A stretch of DNA of 64,000 nucleotides from Daedaleopsis sinensis (lineage: Eukaryota > Basidiomycota > Agaricomycetes > Polyporales > Polyporaceae), in NCBI GenBank assembly GCA_033807695.1, contig CM066302.1:4712001-4776000 (forward strand). The letters run 5' to 3'. Shown in pieces: positions 46,513 to 57,702 of the stretch. Positions within the stretch are counted from its first letter, which is position 1. Each line of letters starts with the position of its first letter. The notes beneath the pieces were generated by a model. That model saw only the letters and a program-made list of their open reading frames with translations. It made no database searches and was not told the DNA's origin. Both the position numbers and the translations under genes were made by a program.

Positions 46513-47762
46513 ATGTCTGTCCGCAGCCCTTGGGAAGGTTTAAACGACCCCGTCGTCCGAAGCGATTACTGGAAACGCTGCCGGGACATAGCCACTCCAG
46601 TGAAGAGTAAGTACAACGCTGTGTATTTTTCTCCCCTGCGCTGACCAACGTCAATCCAGCCGAGCACGATCTTCTCCTAGCTCCGGGCGCGTTGTAAGTC
46701 CACCGGACAACGTGGAGACCATTGTCACGCTGACCTGTTCCAGCTACAACGCCAGCCATATCGTATTCGATGGTGTCCAATTCGACGAGTGTGTGGTGAT
46801 CTTGAAGGAGGTCAGGCAGAGTCGAGAGGATAAGCGGGTCAGTGACATTAACAAGAGCTTTTCATGACCAACGCCTTCTTACGCCGCAGCCCAGATTGTT
46901 GTCCGAGTACGTCAAGTTGTCGCGTCGCGCGACGTGGACCCCGACAACGCCCTCGCGATCGACGCCCGCACCCCCCGCCACTGGTACTACAACTACAAGC
47001 AGGGATGGTTCGTTACCTCCCTCGAAACCCGCATCCACGCGACGTACCTCAAGTCCCACAACTTCCTGCGGGCTTTCGATCCAATCGAGTGCAACGCCCC
47101 AGTGATCACGCGCAATCTAGAGTGGTGTCGGCTTGATATCACGCTGGATCGTCCCCATCGCCGGGAGGGAACGCTGTACTATCAAATTCACGCGGTAATT
47201 TCACTCGTTTGCTCACGACGTTCTCCCGGGCACTTACACGCGCACGCAGCACCCGCCGCCGATCTGTATAGATGAGCTTGACGGTTGCCACCAACCGTGC
47301 ACGTACGACCGCCGCTGGGACCCCGAAGCCCACGTCATCATGTACTGCGTCGAATGCGAGAGATGGTTCCATCGCGAATGCCTGTACGCCATCGGTCCGC
47401 TCGCCGGCCTGCGCCAGGAAGAACCCGAGGATCTCCCTGACTTCCTCACGCTGTACGCCGACGCCGACGACGAGCACGCGAAGACATGGGGCCGTCTCCT
47501 CACCATCCCCATCCAGCGTGGCTACCGCGGGCTATTCGGTCGCGGAATGGTCACCTACGAGCGCATACTCCTCTCCATCCGTCAGCGCGGTGCTGACGTC
47601 CCTCCCGACATCGACACCTTCATCACCCAGTCCTCTATGCACCCTGGAGAGGGCGCAACCGACGATTTCCGCGCCAAGATCATCAGACATATCCACAAAC
47701 TTGCCGACCTCTCGCCATCGGCACGCATGATTTACATGTGTTCGGCGCGCCACGTTCTATAG
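46513..47762 (+). CDS. Gene D: BAH/PHD-like protein
   Basis: Several exons from ATG 46513 to TAG 47762, about 370 residues. The first part (HIVFDGVQFDECVVILKEVR, then HWYYNYKQGWFVTSLETRIH and KSHNFLRAFDPIE) fits a BAH-type domain in strand pattern. It is followed by CHQPC, then YCVECERWFHRECLY, a C-x3-C...C-x2-C-x4-H-x2-C arrangement as in PHD fingers. The C-terminal ~120 residues (WGRLLTIPIQRGYRGLFGRG, MVTYERILLSI, RMIYMCSARHVL) match the C-terminus of gene E. BAH and PHD modules usually read histone tails, so chromatin binding is inferred. PHD assignment is firmer than BAH. Confidence 0.62.
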
Positions 47763-47860
47763 TCTATATCGCAAATGTAGTATTGCAATCCGTGTACGCT
47801 GCTCACGTTGTCTTAATCCATGTCTTATGTGGCCTGAACGTGCCCGATCTCGAAAGTACG

Positions 47861-47957
47861 ATAGTCATTGTTTTCAAAACGCATGACTAACACACGAACA
47901 CCGCCGCTAGACGTTACACAAATAGGATAGGCATTGTTTTCTAAATGCATGACTAAC
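47861..47957. repeat. Two AT palindromes outside genes
   Basis: ATAGTCATTGTTTTCAAAAC with GCATGACTAAC (47861-47892) and GGCATTGTTTTCTAAATGCA with TGACTAAC (47926-47957). The family also exists in intergenic DNA, so it is not just a consequence of intron constraints. Confidence 0.72.
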
Positions 47958-48143
47958 GTCTCAAACCTGTTGTGGCCCCTTCTTTGTGCACCAACTTGGT
48001 ACGTGGTAGTCAATCATATGCGCCCTTGTAATGTGCGACACCCCGATTACGCGTCGGTGTCGCGTGGGCCACCTTGAGACAGATATGGGTAGACAAAGTG
48101 GCCGCGTTGGTGTACTATGTGGGAAAGGATAATGTACGAATAT

Positions 48144-48349
48144 ACCCGCGAACGCGGCACTACCGCGTTCGCGTACTCTGCGTGGCACCCCTTGTGCTCT
48201 TGCGTGTTGTGACGCTATCTGAGCGATCTACCCGCGCACCCGAAGCTGCTGCGTCCGCACAGTCTGACGTGCATGTTGCGCAAGAGCACTCGCCTATCTG
48301 TCCGCGTCGGACGTGTACGGCTGCGAACGCGGAGCTGCCGCGTTCGCGG
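48144..48349. repeat. GC palindromes 13-14
   Basis: Copies at about 48144-48174 and 48321-48349 have CCGCGAACGCGG / CCGCGTTCGCGG-type arms around 5 bp. A weaker, degenerate copy may lie at about 48041-48066. Confidence 0.7.
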
Positions 48350-48405
48350 ACATTTTAACGTGACATATGGCCATGGCAACGTACATTTATCTGGGCTGCA
48401 GTATG

Positions 48406-49152
48406 CTACAGTACATGTCCACTCCTGCATACATAGAGATTCCGTTCGTCGCGGTTATGATTCAGCGACCGCAAGAATCCGATCTTCGTGGCCTTTCGCG
48501 CCTCTGCACTCAACGCCTTGTACTTCCTGTCCAGCACGCTCTCCAACCACGCGTTGAAATCCTTCGGGCGACCAGGGAGAGAGCGTGCTTCTAGGATGAT
48601 GCGCTCGAACGTGTAGATCCCCGGGCCTTGGACGCGGACGCGGGTGCCACGCTCGATTGGGCTGTACAGCACGGTTGCCCACTGCACCTCTGCACGCATG
48701 TCCTCCCCGTCGAACTCGGCGATCGATATGGCGTCGTCCTCGTCCTCCGACTGCTGCCAGAACACCCAGGAGGCCTCGTCCTCCTCGTCATCACGTAACT
48801 CGTCGACCTCGTCCTCGTCTTCGGGAGCAGGGGATGCGGAGGCCTGCTTCTCGGGGATGGCGCTGATCTGGGGTTGGTCGTCGCCCGGCTCGTCCTCGTC
48901 CATCGCGTCGTCGCCGGAATCGCTGTCGTTGCCGCCGCCCTCGCCGCCCTCGTTGTCGCTGCCGTCGTCGCCGTCGCCGCCCTCGTTGTCGCCGCCCTCG
49001 TTGCCGCCGCCCTCGTCCTGGCCGTCGTCGCCGCCGTCGTTGCCGCCGCCGCCGTCCTGGCCGTCGTCGCCGCCGTCGTCGTCGTCGCCGCCGTCGCCGC
49101 CGTCGTCGCCGTCGCCGCCGTCCTGGCCGCCGTCGCCGCCGGTGGATGGTCC
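48406..49152 (-). pseudogene. Gene E, 3' fragment (paralogue of gene D)
   Basis: The open frame begins at the fold-back element junction and ends RNLYVCRSGHVL. The conserved tail (WATVLYSPIERGTRVRVQGP, IYTFERIILEARS) aligns by eye with the tail of gene D (WGRLLTIPIQRG, MVTYERILLSI, IYMCSARHVL). Before it lies a long GGDDGQDGGGGNDGGDD-type acidic repeat. The 5' part of the gene lies on the other side of the inserted element, at 52335-52984. Confidence 0.7.
48900..49140. repeat. GGD-coding trinucleotide-like repeat
   Basis: Repeats of GCCGTCGTC / GCCGCC encode the Gly/Asp-rich part of gene E. Other frames across it are open but meaningless. Confidence 0.75.
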
Positions 49153-52100
49153 ACCTGTAGTCACCACTCTTGTTAACAGAATACACACCTGTGCCTGTGC
49201 AAAAAGTGCGAAATGTTGTCCATGACCTGCAGCACATTGTTATGTTAACAGAGGTGGGGCAAGGCTTGACAGAGCTGAAGCTATGTACATGTTACAATGC
49301 CTTGGACACTCTCTACAGAGTGTCACAGTCACAGTGCGCACTCTGTTATCACTGTCCATGGCCCAATATAACAGACAATGTGCACTCTGTACTGACTGTC
49401 CATGACCTAGTATACAGATAGTGTGCACTCTGTACTAGTTGTCCATGGCCTAGTATACAGACAGTGCGCACTCTGTATCAACTGTGTAAGGCCTCGTACA
49501 CAGATAGTGCACACTCTGTTGTCACTGTGCAGGGCCTTGAATACAGATGGTGCGAACTCTGTAATAACTGTCTAGGACTATTATAACGGATGACCGATGT
49601 TTTTGATTGATCTCTAGGGTATTAGTAATAAGCTGAAGATCTGATTATGATATGATCTCCTTGTTATCTCTTTAGATAACAGCTTCTTATCTATGCTGAT
49701 AGCTTGACCATCTAATCTACTGCCCTGGGATCAATACCACGCCACCGGGCGCTTATTCAGCACCTTTTCCCGCACCTTATTCTTGATGAATTCCTTTCAT
49801 CCAAGTTATGGTATACTTATATACTAAATGGCTACTACCCTGCACAATATGTAGGTACCTACCCCTCCATTCAGTGTACTGCAATAGGTAGAAATGGTCG
49901 CTTTATTTGGGTGATAAATGCTGAATAGCTCGGTAACCAGTGGGTGCACCATCATGTACAAGGTACCGTTGGAAGGGGCTTCATTGTAGCTTTCCAACAA
50001 GCCCTCATGGATGCAGATCCTTTGACGGGAACCCTGGATATGCACTGGTGCTCCTTCTACCCTACCCGCAAATCATCTGGGGTATACCTCTACCAATTCC
50101 TAATCAATCAATGCGATTATTTTTGCGTTTTATGTGTCTACTATACTACCCCTCAGCCCAGTAGTGTGCCTGGTGATGCACCCCATTGATCTAGATACAA
50201 TAGGCAATCAGTATGCAGGTTACCGCCCTGATAGTGCATCCAATACTTCACCGATTGGGGTGAGTAGGGCACCGTCAGAAAGCTGGGACATACAGCTTTC
50301 CACCGGTACCCTACTCATTGTCATACACACAGCGGTCATGGAGATACACACACCCTCTCCTCCTCCCCTTACCCCAGTATTGTTTGCAGTAGATTCGCTT
50401 ACCACATGCATGTATCACCTTCAAATTTTGTGAGTATGGTCATCTATTCTGTCATCTACTATGGTCCAGCTGCCGCCCTTATCAGACACAATTTACCCTA
50501 CCCATTGGCTTATCAGTGTTTCCCTTGATCACCCTGATCTTGCAGGTTTGGGAGACCTATTCCACAGATCTACTACCAACATGAGTAGTCCCTATATGTA
50601 TGAACAAGGTGCAAAAAACAGAATGTCATTATGTGGAGAATTGGTGAAGTAACTGTCCGAACAGCAAAATGCACACTGTTTGACACTAAAGCTGCACAGT
50701 GTCTGAACACACTGCTTGCCACTGTAGCTACAAAACCACCTCCTACAGCTAATTCCGGTGTCCCGTGACCAATTCTTCATGGATTCCTATGGTTCTTTCT
50801 GCAGCATGAAGCTATATCTCTCTCCTTTCTTATCTGACATTGTGTGCGACTATCAGAGGTGATAGGATAGCACAATGCACTGAATAGTGGTAACAACTGA
50901 TAAGAGAACTTAGTATCAGCAAGATCACCGATAAGGGTAGCTATGCATGATCTGGACTAGGCTACATAATAGGAGGCTACCGAAGAAAGAATAATGAGAT
51001 ATGGTAATTGGTAGAGCAAGATATGGGGTAAATAGTGCTAAGGTGTGGTACGAGGATGGCATGTGTGTATGTCAATGACCGCTGTGTGTATGGGGATGAG
51101 TATGGTACCGTTAAAAAGGCGTATGCTGTAGCTTTCCGACAGTGCCTTACACACCCTGATCGGTGAGGTATTGAATGTACCATCAGGGGGGTAACCTGCA
51201 TACTGATTACTCATTGTATCTGGATCAATGGGGTGCATGGCCAGGCACACTACTGGGATGAGGGGTAGTATAGTAGACACATAAAACGCAAAAATAATCA
51301 CATTGATCGGTCAGGAATTGAGGGAGGTATACCCCAGACAATTTGGAGGTAGGATAGGAGGAGCACCAGTGCATATCCAGGGTTCCCGTGGACGGATTAC
51401 TGTGTATAAGGGCTCTTTGGAAAGCCACAGTAAAGCCCTTTCTAATGGCACTTTGTGCATGATGGTGCACCCACTGGTTATTGAGCTATTCAGCATTTTA
51501 TATCCAAATAAAGCGACCATTTCTACCTACTGCAGTGCACTGAATGGAGGGGGTTGTACCCACATATTGTACAGGGTAGTAGCCATTCAATATACAAGTA
51601 TACTAGAACTTGAATGGAGGGAATCCATCAAGAAAGGAGGGAGGTATGGGGTGAGGAAGTGGGCCCCCCTAGGGTAGCCCAGCCACCTACCTGCCTAATT
51701 GAGGTAATAAGGTGCGGGAAAAGGTGCTGAATAAGCGCCCAGTGGTGTGGTATTGATCCCAGGGCAGTAGATTAGATGGTCAAGCTATCAGCATAGATAA
51801 GAAGCTGTTATCTAAAGAGATAACAAGGAGATCATATCATAATCAGATCTTCAGCTTATTACTAATACCCTAGAGATCAATCAAAAACATCGGTCATCCG
51901 TTATAATAGTCCTAGACAGTTATTACAGAGTTCGCACCATCTGTATTCAAGGCCCTGCACAGTGACAACAGAGTGTGCACTATCTGTGTACGAGGCCTTA
52001 CACAGTTGATACAGAGTGCGCACTGTCTGTATACTAGGCCATGGACAATTAGTACAGAGTGCACACTATCTGTATACTAGGTCATGGACAGTCAGTACAG

Positions 52101-52334
52101 AGTGCACATTGTCTGTTATATTGGGCCATGGACAGTGATAACAGAGTGCGCACTGTGACTGTGACACTCTGTAGAGAGTGTCCAAGGCATTGTAACATGT
52201 ACATAGCTTCAGCTCTGTCAAGCCTTGCCCCACCTCTGTTAACATAACAATGTGCTGCAGGTCATGGACAACATTTCGCACTTTTTGCACAGGCACAGGT
52301 GTGTATTCTGTTAACAAGAGTGGTGACTACAGGT
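49153..52334. mobile_element. Fold-back (long inverted repeat) element inserted in gene E
   Basis: The first ~670 bp (from ACCTGTAGTCACCACTCTTG) are repeated in reverse complement at the right end. The section 49170-49421 on plus and 52066-52317 on minus translate identically. Further in, the arms still match but diverge: 49824-50045 (minus) with 51303-51530 (plus), and 50210-50360 (plus) with 51070-51190 (minus). Arms are thus about 1.2 kb around a central ~0.7-kb loop. GGATGGTCC flanks both ends (49144-49152 and 52335-52343). Because the sequence is partly palindromic, the duplication could be read as 7, 9 or 11 bp. Very long inverted repeats with a ~9-bp duplication fit Mutator-like or fold-back elements. 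No transposase was found, so it is non-autonomous. Confidence 0.82.
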
Positions 52335-52984
52335 GGATGGTCCAGTACAGGACTCGCTCTCTCCGGAGTTACCCTGAGGGTTGCGGTCTGGGGAGGTGAG
52401 GCCGCGCTCGTCGGCGGAGGGTACGTCTAAAGCATCAGCATGCGGGGCCGGGAGATTGCCGTTGGGCGCGTCGGCGGCGTTGGGGTCGGATATATGAGGA
52501 GAGGAAGATTCAGCGGCGGGGGGATCGACAGCGTGGGTGGCGTCATTCGGTCCTGCATGCGGTTTAGGGCGTCGAGGGTGCGGGGGCCGGACGATGCACT
52601 CGGGCGGGAAGGGCTGATCTTCATTGGGGTGGTTGTCGTCGTCGGCTGGAAGGTGAGAGTGTAAGTACGTGAAATGGGGTTGCAGGCGGTTGCGGTGGTG
52701 TGAGAGGGCCCATTCGAGGTTGCCGACGAGGGTGAGACATTGAAGGTGATACCACATGTCGCATTCTTCACACCACCGCGTCACGTCTTCGTCCGGGAGG
52801 TAGAGGCCTGCGGACACACATTTGGCGGGGTCGCATGTGGACGTACGGCCGTCTTCAAACTGCGCACGTTAGTTGAAACGTCGACGGTTATAAAACTTGT
52901 ACTTACATCTATTATCTTCCAGAGCGGTCTCTTCCTCTGCGTCGAGCCTTGCCGTTCCAGGCACACGCCGTGTTGGATCCACAT
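52335..52984 (-). pseudogene. Gene E, 5' fragment with PHD-like finger
   Basis: Minus-strand exons encode FEDGRTSTCDPAKCVSAGLY, then DVTRWCEECDMWYHLQCLTL (C-x4-C...C-x2-C-x4-H-x2-C, PHD-like), then a Pro/Asp/Ala-rich stretch ending ESESCTGPST at the element junction. The GPST codons are the duplicated target sequence, and the frame resumes with GPST in the 3' fragment. An exon at ~52910-52984 may precede it. A BAH-like part equivalent to that of gene D is not found upstream of 52984, so the gene is also 5'-incomplete or its first exons are unrecognised. Confidence 0.65.
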
Positions 52985-53559
52985 CCAGTGCCCTCAGTAA
53001 ACATAGTATAGTATGGTGCACAGTAAAGTGTCACTAACGGCCACTCCGGTAGGCCAGTAAAGTCGAGTAAATATGTTTTATGGGTACATTGGTGGCTCAA
53101 TTAAGTGTAATCCTGGTGCTCAGGTGTGTTGTGTAATTAAGTGTGGTGCAACATTTACCTACTATATATTGCTGCACAGTAAATGTTATTCCTCCAATTG
53201 TGGCATGTGGATGGGTGTTCCTGTTGGTCCTCTAGCAGTATGTCTGGCCTGTGAATGGCAGGTTCTTGTGCCATCTGCAGGCATGTCTATGGCAGCTTGG
53301 ACCAGGGTTATATGATTTGTACACTGCAGTCTTGCCACTTGATAAAGGGGTGTCTGTGGAGACAGGGACTGATCTATAGGTGGTTTGCCCCATCAGGGCA
53401 GCTCAGCAGCAGCTTAGACAACAGGAATGCTGCTTACACATATAGCTGTTGCCACCTCATGAAGGGCTGTCTGTACAGCGAGGTGCAATGCTACAGGTGG
53501 CTTTCCACTGGATACTCGGCAATTCACCAGCAATCAAGCCTGTGGCTGGCTCGATTGCT
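52985..53559. other. AT-rich junction between gene E and the satellite
   Basis: The open frames here (for example 53073-53315) are rich in Cys/Gly and not family-like. Some phrases (GCCACTTGATAAAGG... and GCCACCTCATGAAGG...) recur about 115 bp apart, which suggests decayed repeat units. No gene is supported. Confidence 0.45.
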
Positions 53560-56500
53560 GTGGAGTCATTCTACATCCAACAGCTACTATTTCCCAGGTT
53601 TTCGGACCAAATGTACGCTCAAAATATTTTCGGGCTGAGGGATTAATCTACTCCAGTGGGAATGTCCGCCGCTCAATTGACTCACTTTGATGTCGAGACC
53701 AGCAGTTGATTACTCTACTCTGCTACCTATCTTGCTAACCACGCTATGGGTAGGCGGCTCGATCGGCATGGGAGACTGTATACCTGCTGGCTGCTATTCC
53801 CAGGTTTTGTCGTAAAACGTGCCCTCCAAATATTTTGGCACATTCAATTACTCTACTCCGGTGGGAATATTCGCCGCTCGATTGACTCACTTTGATGTCG
53901 AGACCAGCAGTTGATTACTCTACTCTGCTACCTATCTTGCTAACCACGCTATGGGTAGGCGGCTCGATCGGCACGGGAGACTGTATACCTGCTGGCTGCT
54001 ATTCCCAGGTTTTGTCGTAAAACGTGCACTCAAAATATTGTTGGGTGGGTCAATTAATCTACTCCAGTGGGAATATCCGCCGCTCGATTGACTCACTTTG
54101 ATGTCGAGACCAGCAGTTGATTACTCTACTCTGCTACCTATCTTGGTAACTACGCTATGGGTAGGCGGCACGTTCAGTGTGGGTGATTGTCCATACACTG
54201 GCTACTATTCCCAGGTTTTCCTGTAAAACGTGCACTCGAAATATTTTTGGGTGGGTCGATTAATCTACTCCAGTGGGAATGTCCGCCGCTCAATTGACTC
54301 ACTTTGATGTCGAGACCAGCAGTTGATTACTCTACTCTGCTACCTATCTTGGTAACTACGCTATGGGTAGGCGGCACGTTCAGTGTGGGTGATTGTCCAT
54401 ACACTGGCTACTATTCCCAGGTTTTCCTGTAAAACGTGCACTCGAAATATTTTTGGGTGGGTCGATTAATCTACTGCAGTGGGAATGTCCGCCGCTCAAT
54501 TGACGCACTTCGATGTCGAGACCAGCAGTTGATTACTCTACTCTGCTACCTATCTTGCTAACCACGCTATGGGTAGGCGGCTCGATCGGCACGGGAGACT
54601 GTATACCTGCTGGCTGCTATTCCCAGGTTTTCGGACCAAATGTACGCTCAAAATATTTTCGGGCTGAGGGATTAATCTACTCCAGTGGGAATGTCCGCCG
54701 CTCGATTGACTCACTTTGATGTCGAGACCAGCAGTTGATTACTCTACTCTGCTACCTATCTTGGTAACTACGCTATGGGTAGGCGGCACGTTCAGTGTGG
54801 GTGATTGTCCATACACTGGCTACTATTCCCAGGTTTTCCTGTAAAACGTGCACTCGAAATATTTTTGGGTGGGTCGATTAATCTACTCCAGTGGGAATGT
54901 CCGCCGCTCAATTGACTCACTTTGATGTCGAGACCAGCAGTTGATTACTCTACTCTGCTACCTATCTTGGTAACTACGCTATGGGTAGGCGGCACGTTCA
55001 GTGTGGGTGATTGTCCATACACTGGCTACTATTCCCAGGTTTTCCTGTAAAACGTGCACTCGAAATATTTTTGGGTGGGTCGATTAATCTACTGCAGTGG
55101 GAATGTCCGCCGCTCAATTGACGCACTTCGATGTCGAGACCAGCAGTTGATTACTCTACTCTGCTACCTATCTTGCTAACCACGCTATGGGTAGGCGGCT
55201 CGATCGGCATGGGAGACTGTATACCTGCTGGCTGCTATTCCCAGGTTTTGTCGTAAAACGTGCCCTCCAAATATTTTGGCACATTCAATTACTCTACTCC
55301 GGTGGGAATATTCGCCGCTCGATTGACTCACTTTGATGTCGAGACCAGCAGTTGATTACTCTACTCTGCTACCTATCTTGCTAACCACGCTATGGGTAGG
55401 CGGCTCGATCGGCACGGGAGACTGTATACCTGCTGGCTGCTATTCCCAGGTTTTGTCGTAAAACGTGCACTCAAAATATTGTTGGGTGGGTCAATTAATC
55501 TACTCCAGTGGGAATATCCGCCGCTCGATTGACTCACTTTGATGTCGAGACCAGCAGTTGATTACTCTACTCTGCTACCTATCTTGGTAACTACGCTATG
55601 GGTAGGCGGCACGTTCAGTGTGGGTGATTGTCCATACACTGGCTACTATTCCCAGGTTTTCCTGTAAAACGTGCACTCGAAATATTTTTGGGTGGGTCGA
55701 TTAATCTACTCCAGTGGGAATGTCCGCCGCTCAATTGACTCACTTTGATGTCGAGACCAGCAGTTGATTACTCTACTCTGCTACCTATCTTGGTAACTAC
55801 GCTATGGGTAGGCGGCACGTTCAGTGTGGGTGATTGTCCATACACTGGCTACTATTCCCAGGTTTTCCTGTAAAACGTGCACTCGAAATATTTTTGGGTG
55901 GGTCGATTAATCTACTGCAGTGGGAATGTCCGCCGCTCAATTGACGCACTTCGATGTCGAGACCAGCAGTTGATTACTCTACTCTGCTACCTATCTTGCT
56001 AACCACGCTATGGGTAGGCGGCTCGATCGGCACGGGAGACTGTATACCTGCTGGCTGCTATTCCCAGGTTTTCGGACCAAATGTACGCTCAAAATATTTT
56101 CGGGCTGAGGGATTAATCTACTCCAGTGGGAATGTCCGCCGCTCGATTGACTCACTTTGATGTCGAGACCAGCAGTTGATTACTCTACTCTGCTACCTAT
56201 CTTGGTAACTACGCTATGGGTAGGCGGCACGTTCAGTGTGGGTGATTGTCCATACACTGGCTACTATTCCCAGGTTTTCCTGTAAAACGTGCACTCGAAA
56301 TATTTTTGGGTGGGTCGATTAATCTACTCCAGTGGGAATGTCCGCCGCTCAATTGACTCACTTTGATGTCGAGACCAGCAGTTGATTACTCTACTCTGCT
56401 ACCTATCTTGGTAACTACGCTATGGGTAGGCGGCACGTTCAGTGTGGGTGATTGTCCATACACTGGCTACTATTCCCAGGTTTTCCTGTAAAACGTGCAC

Positions 56501-57430
56501 TCGAAATATTTTTGGGTGGGTCGATTAATCTACTGCAGTGGGAATGTCCGCCGCTCAATTGACGCACTTCGATGTCGAGACCAGCAGTTGATTACTCTAC
56601 TCTGCTACCTATCTTGCTAACCACGCTATGGGTAGGCGGCTCGATCGGCATGGGAGACTGTATACCTGCTGGCTGCTATTCCCAGGTTTTGTCGTAAAAC
56701 GTGCCCTTCAAATATTTTGGCACATTCAATTACTCTACTCCGGTGGGAATATCCGCCGCTCAATTGACTCACTTTGATGTCGAGACCAGCAGTTGATTAC
56801 TCTACTCTGCTACCTATCTTGCTAACCACGCTATGGGTAGGCGGCACGTTCAGTGTGGGTGATTGTCCATACACTGGCTGCTATTCCCAGGTTTTGTCGT
56901 AAAACGTGCACTCAAAATATTTTTGGGTGGGTCGATTAATCTACTCGGCTGGCAATGTGCGTCGCTCAAATGACTCACTTTAATGTCGAGATCAGCGCTC
57001 AATTACTCTACTCTACTACCTATCTCTCTAACCACGCTATGGGTGGGCGGCTCATTCAATGTGGGTGATTATATACACACTGGCTGCTATTCCCCAGGTT
57101 TTCTGGTAAAACGTGCACTCAAGATATTTTCAGGCAGATCGATTATTCTACTCTAGAGGGAATGTCCGCCGTTCAATTGACTCATTTCGATGTCGAGATC
57201 AGCGGTTGATTACTTTACTCTGCTGACTATCTTGCTAACCACGCTATGGGTAGGTGGCTCGTTCAGTGTGGGCGATTGTAGACAGACTGGCTGCCATTCC
57301 CCATGTTTTCTCTTGAAACGTGCACTCAAAATATTTTCGGGCTGGTCAATTAATCTACTGGGGTTGAAATGTCCGCTGCTCAATTAATTCACTTTGATGT
57401 TGAGATCAGCTACACCTGATTACTCTACTC
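53560..57430. repeat. Satellite array, ~206-bp monomers with 1,441-bp higher-order repeat
   Basis: The anchor GATGTCGAGACCAGCAGTTG (or a close variant) recurs about 19 times from ~53691 to ~57395 at 204-208-bp spacing. Monomers differ at fixed positions, and the same order of variants returns every seven monomers: the variant CTCGATCGGCATGGGAGACT is at ~53757, ~55198 and ~56639, and identical frames start at 54513 and 55954 (1,441 bp apart). Monomers after ~56900 are more diverged. Higher-order arrangement is typical of centromeric or subtelomeric satellites. Short open frames within it are repeat artefacts. Confidence 0.9.
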
Positions 57431-57702
57431 TACTACTTATGCTCATAACTGCACTATGAGTAGACGGCTCAATGAGCACATGCTCATACTACATCCACTG
57501 GGTTCTATGTGATATATGACTCTGATTTCAGCTCAATGGGTAGTTTACACCAGTTTAGATTGCTCCCATTATCAAAGCAGATATAGTATATCTCAAGGTT
57601 GGTATGTGCAAACCATTTAGTCAGGAGATTGCACCGATCACTTCTAATGTCGTATGGTTATCAGAACCATTTACTCAGTTTTGAATATGTCGGAGGAATC
57701 AC
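57431..57702. other. Satellite edge, nothing recognised
   Basis: Unique-looking AT-rich DNA between the last satellite monomer and the GGGCCC hairpin. Confidence 0.5.

Larger units (their letters stand above)
47763..48405. other. Intergenic between genes D and E, palindrome-rich
   Basis: No gene. It holds two AT palindromes and two or three GC palindromes, annotated separately, between the convergent 3' ends of genes D and E. Confidence 0.6.

Noticed and set aside
48644..49225. Ser/Pro-rich plus-strand frame of 193 codons
   Set aside because: Antisense shadow of the Gly/Asp repeat of gene E, and it runs into the fold-back element.
49824..51677. Short related frames in both arms (containing NGTL and PNKATISTY) as a possible transposase or gag-like gene
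   Set aside because: They are similar because the arms are inverted repeats; they are under 130 codons, interrupted, and show no catalytic motif.
53560..57430. Regular repeats that could suggest a CRISPR array or a protein family (several similar short frames)
   Set aside because: The ~206-bp tandem monomers are contiguous without spacers, and the open frames are only shadows of the satellite.
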